A stretch of 64,000 bases of DNA, taken from NCBI RefSeq assembly GCF_964199755.1, contig NC_133903.1, positions 2,113,001 through 2,177,000 on the forward strand. The letters run 5' to 3'. Below, one piece after another: positions 18,501-30,500 of the stretch (position 1 is the stretch's first letter; each line of letters starts with the position of its first letter). The position numbers and the translations under genes were made by a program. The stretch is from Larus michahellis (taxonomy: Eukaryota > Chordata > Aves > Charadriiformes > Laridae). The notes beneath the pieces were generated by a model. The model saw only the letters and a list, made by a program, of their open reading frames with translations, searched no databases and was not told where the DNA came from.

Positions 18501-21500
18501 TCAGACGTGCCAACCAGCTTTACTGGCAGTAGAGGATACGGAGAGGAGGAGAAGTGACCGTGGAACGTACACGCTGCACAGCGACTGTACCACAGCCGGG
18601 TAACTAAGAGGCTGCTCTTAACGGTTTTTTCATATTTGCCCATTTCTTCATTTTTTCTTAACAGAAAATGGTCTGAAGTCCTTCGTGCCAGGGATCCCCA
18701 GCCGTGGGACTGCTCCTCTTTCTCCTCCCCTCCTTCTCTCAGCGATGGGGACGATTTGGGGCAGCCGATGTCGGTGGGAAGGGAAGGCTTTGGCTCAGGG
18801 TCCCCGGGGGTGCCGCGGGTGGGAGCCACCCTGCAGCCCAGAGCCGGCCCTGGCCCCCGCCCAGGTAATTAACAGAAGGCAGGGAATGCAATTAGATCGC
18901 AAAATCTACAAAGTCAAGGAGGTAACGGAGAGTAACCACCAACCGGTGACGTTACACAGCTACAGCACAGTCAGCTTGCGCTAATACTGCCTCTGCTATT
19001 ATATTAGCAAAAACTAACGCAATTAGCAGTTCCAGCTCCCGGAAAATACAAGACAGAGATTCATAAGACAGGCTGCATTGACCTGCACGCAGGAACTCAC
19101 CCCGCGGGCTCGGGGACAGCACTGACGTGCTTTTGCCTTCACCTTTTCTACCTTCCAGCTTTTAACAATGCGGCAACAACCTTTGAGAGAGACGCTTACG
19201 GCGCCCGTAGGCCTGGCAGCGCTGGGGTTACTCACGCGCAGGGCTCACCCGTCGGGTGTGAATGTGTGCACACACACACACACACACACACGCGCGCACG
19301 CGGATTCCGAGGCTGGATGCTGACAGCAGATGCTGACGTGGGCTCCGCACCCACCACCACCATCTCAGCCCAGTAACCGTCAGACACGCTGACGGACGGA
19401 GCGCTCCCTGAGCCTCCCAGCTGGTCAACAAGATGCTAAAAATGAGCAAGGAGCTGGGGCGGGGGTGGGGGGGTGGGGAGGAATAAAATAATAAAAATGC
19501 AGGAAAACTCACATCGACATCGCTGGCTCCAGGGAATGCCACTTGTAAGTAATGAAACCGCGCTGCCCGGATGGCGTTGAACCAATCCACGATTTCCTAA
19601 TAAAAGGAAGAAAAGCGTAGTGAGTGGCGCGGTCTGCGCGTGAAACAACGTGGTCCTGCTGCGCTTCACCCCTCCCACCGCTTTGTCCCAAGTGACAGAG
19701 CGCAGTTTAGCAGCAGCCCTAAAAAATAAAATAGAAGTACAGACACAAAAGAGAGCGGCAAACGTGTGAAGGACGGGGAACACCCAGCCTGGCCCAGGCT
19801 CCAGGCCAGGCGCGGAGCTCTGCAGCCCCACCGAGCACCCCGGGGTGCGGGATTTCAGCACGTCTCTGAACCGGCAAAACCAGCATCGAATCAGCGTTTG
19901 GGATGTGGAGCCCGGGGACGAGTCTGACCCCGTACACAGCGCTCGGAGGGCGCAAAGGCAGCCCCCCACCTCGGCAGCCTGCCCACCCCCTGCTGCCCAC
20001 CCCTCCGCGGCCACAGGCAGGACGAGCGGGGAACGCCTGAATTCCACCCGAATTTGAAGGCCTTAGCAACATATTCCAGTGTTTTGCTAAAAGAGCGGCC
20101 AAATACCTCTTTATATTTGCAGTCCAGCCTGTCGGTCAGATCTGCAAGTCCTCTAGGGACAGGCACAGCGATCCCGGAGTCCCAGCTCAATTCCCAGATG
20201 CTCTGGCACTTCCACCTCTCCTTGGCAGAAATCTCTCTCTGGTTTTTAGGTGGGCTTTTTTTTTCCTTCTGGAATAGCTGGTTTATAACGTATTTGTTTT
20301 TAAACTCATCCATTCACCTGGCCCTGGTGAGCCCCACGGAGGTTGTGCTGCACCGGATGCCTTTTTGAAGGTTTCACCGAGAAACGCCACATCGATTTTA
20401 AGTGCCGCGCACGGGGAGCTCTCGGAAAACTGCCCCGTGGTCTAAAGGCAAAGGAAGGGCAGGTTGGACGGGAGGAGTGAGAGCTGCCGGCGCCGGGACG
20501 CGGAGCTGCGGCCAGACGGATGCTGAGCCACCCGGCTGCCAGCAGCACCAGTGAAGCTTCACACATCGGGGCAGGTTCAATGAGCCAGAATTGATCCTAA
20601 AATAAACACCCTCGGCCCTTTCAGGCGAGGCTGCTGGAGCCTAGGAAATACGGCATCAAAGTAGAAGTCGGCCTTCAGTAACGTTTAAACTTTTTTATGC
20701 TTTAAAAATTATTGGGAGGGGAAAAAAGGGCTCTTAAGTATAATTTTGGTGAACTCAGTTTTAAGGAGCTGAATTGAGGGTGTCTCAAAAATGGTCTAAT
20801 GTGGCAAACAGCCACCCTCTGGCAGTTCAAATGCTCTGGTTTGTTAATCTCCTTCAAGTCGAAGGGGAAAAAATCCCAGAGGACATACAGAAACAGTGTT
20901 TTGGAAAACTCTGACCTTGTCAGAGGTTTTACTTCCTGCTCGCTCGCTTTCCTACCCTACGCAGCTAAGCAGACCCCAGAGAGCAGCACGAAGAGGATCA
21001 GCGAGAGAAATGGGCTCCTGAAGTTAACGATGACCAAACCTGGCTGGATAATGAACCACGAGCTGTGGGGCTCAAATGCTGATATTGCGTTGTCACCAAC
21101 TTGATGGCGCTATATACATATATCTATATCTATATCTATATCTATGGGTGTCCTCTTTGATCGTGATGTGAGACAGGGTTTTACCCCGCAGAAAGGCAGA
21201 GGTTGAAACCCTCCCTGACTTCCAGCAGTCGAGTATTGATCGTCCATCGCTGGAGGAAGGGGCACCACCACCTTTCTTTATACAAACCTGTACCTGCACA
21301 CGCGCAGAAAATGAACTACTGCCTGCACCTTTGCAAATGGCTTTTCCAGGCTCCCAGCTTCCTCCTGGCCTGCTCGCAGTGCCACCGCAGCCTCCCCCTC
21401 CGCATGCCACCTTGGTGGCCCTCCAGTCTCCGTCCTGGACCGGAGCCACCCACATTGCCGCGGCACTCTCAGACTGACAACCCCAGATAAAAACGGAATT

Positions 21501-24500
21501 TCTTCTCCCCGTAACTCCTGCTCACCGATCCCTGCAGCCCAAGCAACGAGCCGCTCCGCTGCTGCTGATCAATCCCTCATGCTCCCTCTTCCCGTCTGAA
21601 AGCTCCCGGTGTGGCTCAGGAAAGGAGGAGCACTGGGGAAGAGCATTTTGTCCAGAGAAGATCCAAAGATCTTGGCCTTTCCTGGAGGCTCGGCTCACCT
21701 CTGAGCACAGAATCATAGAACGGTTTGGGCGGGAAGGGACCTTTAAAGCCCATCTAGTCCAACCCCCTGCCATGGGCAGGGACATCTTCAACCAGATCAC
21801 GTTGCTCAGAGCCCCGTCCAGCCTGGCCTGGAACGTTTCCAGGGATGGGGCATCTCCCACCTCTCTGGGCGACCTGGGCTGGGGTCTCACCACCCTTCAC
21901 AGTAAAGAATTTCTTCCTTATACATAGTCTAAATCTTCCCTCTTTTAATTTCAAGCCATTACCCCTTGTCCTATCACCACAAGCCCTGCTAAAAAATTGT
22001 CCCCGTCTTTCTTCAAGTACTGAACGGCCGTGTGGCGGTGTGCTCTCCCCTTTTCCCTCTCCCCTTCTCCCCTTTCCCCCCCTGGCCATGGCTACCAGCA
22101 GGAGTTGTGATGAGTCGCACTTGAACTGTGGGAGATGGCTGGCAACATAACCAAAACCCTGTCTGGAGTGGGAACCTGGGTATCTTGTTCCCCTGCGAAT
22201 ATGACTGTAGGTCAATTCTCTTACTCCATACATAGTGGACAGCCCAAGAGCCCTTTGAGCTCTCCTGCACGGCAGCGGCTGCGCGACAGGCTCTCCCCTT
22301 GAGCGGGGACGCTCGCTTAAGGTTCCTCTCCTCGAGGCTGAGAGATTCCTTGCCGCAACAGATTCTCGGTCAGCGACTAACAGCATGCTAAACTTCGAAA
22401 TCTTAGCTAAGGGATATAAAGGATTGATTGCACGTATATAATCCTTTAGACACAAACCGTTGACCAAGTCTGGGACTAGGATTGGATCCAGCCGCACCCC
22501 GGCTCTTCTCCGAGAAGGAGTTTAGAAAGCCAGGGGGTCCTTTCTGAGCCTCGGGACTCAACGGGGGGGGTCTCCCTGAGAGCTTCTCCGAACCCCACCT
22601 CGATGCAGCAAATAATCGAGCGTACCCTGGCATGGAATCTGGTAAACCACTGTCGCACTCACTGCTAACTTTGTTAAATCACTGTTTTACGTTAACAAAC
22701 GTTTCACCGCCGCTCTCCCAGGAGCGGAGCCCACCACTCAAGGCGCCGCCCCCCCTCCCGCAGGCGGAGGGCGCTGGCGGCCGCGGGGTCCTGCAGAGGG
22801 AGCCCCAGCCCCGGCCACGGGAGCTCAGGGCCGGGGAGGGGAGGGGGGGGATCCCCTTCCGCAGCTTTCCCACCTCCCGCAGCGGGGACCCGGGGACGGG
22901 CGAAGGCTGCCGGGCTCCAGCGCCGTGCCCGCCGGAGGGACAGCCCCGGCCGGAGCAGCCGCTGAGGTGCCCGCGGGAGACGGGACGGTGCCACGGGGCG
23001 GCCGCCCCGGGCAGGGGACGGTCTCCAGCTCCAGCCGGTGCCGCAGCTTCTGCCCCCACGGGTCTGTCGGCTGGGGGCGGGTGAGCGCTGACACGGGACC
23101 GCAAGAACGTCCTTTAAAAGGGTCGCAGCCCAACACCGTCTCGCCCAGCCCCTCCAGGTGCCCGCTGTTGTCAGACACCCGCACCACGAAAGCACCCCGA
23201 CAAGCCCATTTTGAGCAGGGTGCCGGGCCTCTCGCTCGCTATCGGGACACGCCGAGGAGCTGATGAAGCCACCAGGCTGGGGTCACGCAGGAACATCGCC
23301 GGCCAAGTCGCATGATGCTGTCCCACCCCGTGACGCGCTGGGGCAGCAGCGCAGTGACCCGCTCCATCTGTCCATCTGCTGTCCCTTTGGGTGCCTTACT
23401 CCAGCAAATGCCACCGGGGCGGCAGGGCTCTCCCAGCTGCTTTAGGGGTTGCATCAGCACATGTGGGACTATCCCGCCTGAGATGGGCGCGCTTTCTTCT
23501 GGGGTACCGCAGCAGAAGAGCCAAGTGGAGAGCAGCGTGCGATGCTCTGGATTACTGCGAGCTCCTCAGTGGGAAAAACACCCCGAATCCTGCCCTGGTG
23601 GGAGCTCAGCCAGAGCTGGGGAGAGGATTAGGTGGGGAGGGATCAAACCCCAGAAATACGAGGCAGGAGCCTAAATCCGGCTGGAGCACTTCGGATCGGG
23701 GAGAGGCAGCACCTCTAGGGTAGCAGGGACACCCTGGGGCTGCGGGGGAGTACGGCAGGGAGTGAAAGGCAGTGGGAGACCACCGGTGGGTCCCGGGGTC
23801 CCAAACGGTGGGAGCCCACCCCAGGGGGTGTCATCCTCTTGCAGCCCTCGCTCAGCCGAAGGGGCAGACCGATTTCAGGGAAGTCAAAAGAAATTGAACC
23901 TGGGCATTATCGTCTGGCATCCGAGCGCGTCCTGCCAAGCCACCAACACAAAGGCAGGGGCAACCACACGAGACCTGCGAGGATGCTCCCGCCGCGAGCC
24001 CCCAGCAGAAAGCTCAGCATCTTAAACCCCAAAGAAACAACTAATAGTAAAAGCCTGACTCTGTTCCTCCCAGCTGGGCTAAGTGGACCACCGAAGCCCA
24101 GCAAACCACAGGCATGGGCACGACAGTGGGATGCAGCTTTCGCAGGAAAGAGCTTCTTCCTTATTTCGGCTTCGGTTGTGGCCAGAGAGGTACCCGAGAG
24201 CAACCCAGCGACACGTCCCTGTGCTAAAACCTCACCTGGTGACCAGCAGCGCCCATTACGCACCGCGGGACCTGCACATCCCACCGGGCAGAGCGGACGG
24301 AGGGGAGGATGCCCGGCGCCGGAGCTGCTCCCCGGGACCCGCACGCGCAGGGAGCCAGACCCCGGGGCTGGGGCTGAGAGAGGCCGGGCTGGAGCCACGC
24401 GGCCGGGAATGACGCCCGTGTGGGCAGCAGGCAAAAGGCACGCAGGCACCACCACGCTGTGCCGCTGCCTGTGGAGCAGAGAGACCTGCCTAGTTCTAAG

Positions 24501-27500
24501 TGTTTTCTTTTTATAGACAAACGTATACATAGAGGGGGGAGAGAGAGAGAGAGTGTTCCTTTATATATCTATATACAGCAGCACTGACACAGGCACACGT
24601 TCACCTATTGTGCATGTGTCTATTATACAGGCAGATGCACGTGTGTGCATGCCTATTACATGCTCATTTCTGTGCATGTACAAAACCAGGCGATGCCACT
24701 AATTAAACCAACCCGACACACTAATTGCCTCCTGCCAGGAGTGCCTGCACTACACAGGAACGACACTGAAGAAAGAGATGAAAATCAGGCTGTGAGATGG
24801 CATTCGCTGTGAACTCGCCCCGGTCTGCTCTCTGCGTGGCCACCAGGCTGTGGAGCCAAGACCCACGGGCAGCGCGGGGACTGTCGCTGTTCTTCACGGT
24901 GGCCCCCCAGGCTGGGACCCTCCAGGAGGGCTGGGACCCCCTCACTGCCCTGGCCTCCCCGTCCTGCTGTCCTCCTGCAAACAACCACCCCAAACCCACC
25001 AGCCCTCTTCTTCACACCTCCCTTCAGAGGCACCAGGGCATCCACGGGGATTTATCTCCGTCCAAACACGCAGATTTGCATCTCATAAAGCACAAGGCAG
25101 GCAGAGAAACAACCAGTTCCCCAGTTCTCCTACAATGCAGCTCGCCCCCCTTTTGCAACTCCTTCGCTCGACTCCCCTCACCTTTCATTGCTCCATTCAC
25201 CCCCGTCTCCTTCTCCGCGCGCCGAGGAGCCTGCCTTAAAAAACCCCTCTGCCCCTACGTCCAGTTGCAAGCAGAGGAACAGTAATTCCTTCCCTTTGCA
25301 TCTCGTTATTTAGCAGACACGGGGTTTGCAGCCTTGGTGCTTGGGAGGACGTGACAAACACGCTGAAAGCTGGTTGTGCATCCTGTGCCCCCATCCCCTC
25401 CTCACCCCCCCAGCAATTCCCAGCGCGGTTGGAGCCTGGTTGCCACAGGCCGGCTCTGGGCGGCACCAGCCCCCACGACCACAACCCTTGTTACCTCCGC
25501 GCTCTCACCTTGCCATCTTCGTGATAGACAAAGATGTTCCTTGTGCTATTGTCCTTCAAGTAAGTGATCTGCAGTCCGTGTGGGTTCCCGATTTTTGCAG
25601 GCTGGAAAGTCGCATTTAGGTGTTCAATCTTCATAATTGCTTTGGGTTCTTTTGCCTGGAAAACACAGCTGAGTGAGCAAACACCCGAGAACTGGCTTTC
25701 AAACTGGAAAGCAGTTCACTCGGTCAGAAAAAAACTCCTGATTGAGGCCATTAGCTGAAAACACTGACTCCCAGCCCACAAAACTGCCTGGTGATGAGAT
25801 ATCAGAGGAGGCTTTGCCTGGGCATCAGTAAGTGTTTTCTGCCAGCCTGGGAGAATGGTCTGTCCTGCAAGATTCAGCAGAGTTCGAGGGGAGAAAGGTT
25901 TCAGCCCAGAAGCAAGATGGACGGGCCAGGCCTCACGAGAAGATGTTGTGCATCTTCACCATGCCTCCCGTCTCAGCCTCTGTTCAACTGTCTCCTGACC
26001 CCTAGATCTCCTCCAGCCTCTTCACCTAATGATAACTCACCAGCATTCACACCAGGATGAGCACTATGAAAGAAGAAAGAAAACTATTCAGCCAGATGAA
26101 AAAAAAATAATACGCAGGCTACTAACTAACAGGCCAGGATGCTTTCTGCATCTCAAGCACCCACAGCCAGCTCATCCTTGCCCAAGAAGATGGAGGATCA
26201 TCCACCTTGTCAACTTGAGACCATTGCAGGAGACACCATGCCCACGTCCCACCAGTCCCATCCTCTCACATGAGCCATTAGCTTCTGACTCTGCTCCTCC
26301 CCCTGCCCTCCAAACCGGGAGCTTTATTGTCAGAGGAAAAAATACATACCTTGCAGCCCACCTCTTGGGTGGGTTAGCCCAACGCTCAGCCTGGATCAGG
26401 CCCTCCCAGGCACCCATCCCACCTGCACCCTCTGTGGCAGGTCACTTAATTAATAGCATGGTTTGTCTTCCTACAAAGCCTCTCTAGAAGCTTACCACCC
26501 TTTCAGGACTGCACTGAGAAGAGAACTAGCAAGCGTAAATAAAACATCACAAAAAATAAAGATTAGGCTGTTGGCAAGAGCCGTTTTCGGGTACAGGCAG
26601 GGCCAGCAGAAGGTCGTGTGGTGGTGCCGTGGTCCCCAGCACCACGTGGAAGTCCCTGAGCTGGTGGAGATACTAGTGCCGCTTTGGGAACTTGGGGACT
26701 TGCCGTGGACACACAGCTGTCACGGGTGACCACGGTGGGGAAATCCCAGCAAAGAGGATGCGTCTAGACAGCGCCGTTCCCACCATGGCTATGGTCAACA
26801 ACAAAGCAAAGCAGCTTTAGCTACCAGAGCAGTCAATAGCGCCTGAATGGGGGCTGCTGGGACTTTCACTTCTCCCTCGGTAACGACTGGCTCTCTCCTG
26901 TCCACGAGATGCAATTGCACCATACCACACCAAGCTGAAGGAGAAGACGGTGCTATCCATGCCGGCCGCCGAGTGTGGAGAAGTGTGGACGGCTGTTCCC
27001 CTTCTCTGCACGGTGTGGCTCATCATGACACCACGATTGCATCAATTACTTGAGAAAACTGGCTGGCGGCTCGTCTGGGCTGCTCTCAGCTGCGATGGGC
27101 AGGGGAGACTCAAAGGGCAGAGAAAACACCTTGGCTTCCTCCATTCCGCGGTGCAGAATAGTAGAGTGTCTATCCGTTCATCACAAATGCAATTTTCATG
27201 GTAATAGCTCCATTTCTCACTTACAATAAATGAAATGTGCTCTGGGGAAAGAGACAAATGCTTCCACCCTGCTTGACGCTGGAACAGAAATCCAGGGAGC
27301 TTTTCCTCTGGATCGCTTTCCATGCCACGCAAAGGAGGTTTCAGACCCCAGTGACCACGGCCAGGTGGCGATACCTTCATCACACGCTAGCCGTAAATAG
27401 GAAGCCCACAACAGCTGGATGATGCAGAGACAGAGCTGAGAAAAACCCCTTCATTGGTGGTTTAAGAAAAGCCTTATTGTCTTTAAGCCTGCCAGTTAAG

Positions 27501-30500
27501 GTGTTCCACCACGGCTGCGGTGGTGGTGGACCGAGAGCAAACCCTACTAAAGAGAGCGGTGAGCCGTACCTGGTGCCCTTGTCCTGGAGTGACTGGGGAC
27601 CCCGTGCTTATGAAAACCATATAAATAAGATGATGGCCGAGGAATTACTTGTTCAAAGATGCTCCTACAGTTGCGATCCCCCGTCTGCATACAGCGACCC
27701 CAGGTACTCACGTCATTTTTGTTGAAGTACTTCAGGGCACCTTCCCTCTCCGATAGCACGAACTTTCGGCTTAAGAATTGCCCGTTGTCGCGTCCTCTCT
27801 TCCACAGAAATCCTTCTCGGTACCCTGCAGCAGAGAGCAATTGCTGAGAACCAGGGATAAAACGCTGTATTTAAAAACAGTTAGGGTAAGGAAAAGGAGA
27901 AGAGTTTTGACTTCAAGCAGACCGAATGAGCTGGATTGCTCATGACATGAACGAAACAGGCCTTCTCCTTCAGATTTGCCCTTCCTACTCCATTCTTGCT
28001 CTTTTCGAGCAATTTGAGATCTGCGACGGCGACGTGGAGGCACAGGGGCATTTCCACCCCGCATCCCACACCGCGGTGCAGGCACAGACTCGAGGAGCAG
28101 GGCTGTGTCCCTGCCACAGCTCCCGGCGCCAGGGATGCTGCTCAACTCGCTCATGGAAGCAGCACTTTGGGAGCAAGGGAAAGGCGGGCGAGGTCTGTTC
28201 TCCTGTGGTGATGCTGCTAAAAAATTACAAATGGGGTGTGTGCATGCGGGGAAAGCGGCTCAGGGTGGGCGGCTGTATCACAGCAAGCCACAAATACATT
28301 TTTCATATGGAAAAAGGGGAAAAAAGCCGGCAGTTCTTCCCACTGACTTCAGGGCGCTTTGGTTCAGAAAGCCACCGAGCCAACCTCGGCATTGTCCCCC
28401 CTGGGAGCGGGTCCCCCAGCCCCCAGGCAGCCCGGCTGGCTGTGCACGCCTCTTCTCTCCCTGGATCAGCCCCAGGGGAGGGTTTGCTGCTCGGGAAGAA
28501 CGCTATTCGAAAGACACACACTTTGTTTAAAACTCAAAAGAGCCAGAAAGTGAGAAAAAAGAATCTAAAAATCTTATCTCCTCAGATCAGTACCGCAATC
28601 CCAGCTGATCGCGGCCAGCAGCTCCTGCAGCCGGCAGCAGCCACAACGCCCAACTTCTCCCACGAGTTTAATTGACGCCCTTATTTTAAATGCTTCAAAA
28701 CAAAGAAGCCCCAAGAACCGTCCAATCTAAGTCTCGTGAATATTAACGGAGCAGTTTGATGGTCACCTTCCATTTATTTAAGATATAATTATGCAAACGT
28801 CCCACTGAAGAAGTGTTCCCTCTCTCTCTCAGTTTCACACTTGTTAGATTTTTGTTATTGGCTCTGAAGAGCTAGGATTTTAAAGTTAAAAATTACATGT
28901 TTTATAACAACTTTCAGCTAAGTAACATGCTGAAGAGGCTCTGGAATCAGCGGGCAGCCTCTCCTTCCCCTGTCTGCTACGAACCAGCGGTGGGCAGAAA
29001 TTCCTCATTCAACCCGCTTTTCACCTGTCCATCCTGAATCAGGGTTGATCTAAACCACAGAGGAAAAGATGCAGAAAAATCCCTCACCCGGCTCCTCAAC
29101 ACTGACTCTATGGGTACAAGCGATATAAAGTGTTTCCATGCCATAAAAACCTAAAGGAAGAAACGAGAAATGCACACAGACGCATTTAATGACCAGAAAG
29201 GACAGGAAGAAAAGAGCGATGTTGGTAACGGCTAAAGATGCTAACCGAAGGGAAAGTGCGTATTTAGCTACAGATACCTTTGTCGATAGTCAAAATACCA
29301 GTTTCATCTGTCTGGACTTACAAAACTCAGTCAAATACTTTCTCCAGATCCTCCAAGAGCGCTTTACTGAAGGCCAGGCAAAGCCCTCGACGTCTGCCAT
29401 AGATGAGCACATTCGGCTAACGCTGACCCTGCCCGCAGGGAGCGCCACAAACCCGCCCGACGCTGGCACGCGGGGCTGCGGACGGGCTGGTGACTCGGTG
29501 TGGGGGGAAAAGGTGGAAATATTTAAAGCTGTCGGCAGCCTTTCCATTGTTTCTTTTTTTCTATAGGGGGCACATCGAATCATAGAATCATTCAGGTTGG
29601 AAAGGACCCTCGGGATCATCGAGTCCAACCATCAACCCCACTCTACAAAGTTCTCCCCTACACCACATCCCCCAACCCCACATCTAAACGACTCTTAAAC
29701 ACATCCAGGGATGGTGACTCGACCACCGCCCTGGGCAGCCTGTTCCAGTGTCTGACCACCCTTTCTGGGAAGAATTTTTTCCTGATGTCCAGCCTAAACC
29801 TACCCGGCTGCAGCTTGAACCCATTCCCTCTTGTTCTATTACTAATGACCTGTGAGAAGAGACCAGCACCGACCTCTCTACAATGTCCCTTCAAGTAGTT
29901 GTAGAGAGTGATGAGGTCTCCCCTCAGTCTCCTCTTCCTCAAACTAAACAGTCCCAGCTCCTTCAATCGCTCCTCATAAGAGTTATTCTCCAGGCCCTTC
30001 ACCAGCTTCGTTGCCCTCCTCTGCACTCGCTCCAGCACCTCGAGATCTCTCTCGTATTGAGGTGCCCAGAACTGGACACAATACTCCAGGTGTGGCTTCA
30101 CCAGTGCTGAGTACAGGGGGACAATCACCTCCCTCCTTCTGCTGGTCACACTATGTCTAATACAAGCCAGGATGCCATTGGCCCTCTTGGCCACCTGGGC
30201 ACGCTGCTGGCTCACGTTCAGCCGCTTGTCGATTAGAACCCCCAGGTCCTTTTCTGCCAGGCAGCTCTCCAGCCACACTGCCCCAAGGCTGTAGCACTGC
30301 AGGGGGTTGGTGTGGCCCAAGTGCAGGACCCCGCACTTGGCCTTGTTGAAGCACATTCCATTAGCATTGGCCCATCGGTCCAATCTATTCAATCTTGCAA
30401 GAGGGTTTGATTTTAAGAAATGGAGCCTCACCCCGTCCCCTGCCTGCGCTGCCACCCAGGAACCAGCAGGGTGTTTTCATTTCGGAGCCTGTGGGGACCC

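Larger units (their letters stand above)
19597..25508 (-). other. ADAP1: ADAP1 intron within PH domain 1
   Basis: This 5.9-kb GT-AG intron contains a TATATC hexamer repeat, a CR1 fragment, a probable solo LTR, a CpG island with a + strand donor and a GA repeat, each listed separately. The sequence outside them shows no recognised gene. Confidence 0.88.

Noticed and set aside
23839-24530. Frames of 225 and 207 codons on opposite strands
   Set aside because: Both are open over the same GC-rich intronic stretch, which points to composition. Neither resembles a known protein.
29658-30455. A 265-codon minus-strand frame
   Set aside because: It is the tail of the CR1 reverse-transcriptase ORF, a mobile element and not a host gene.
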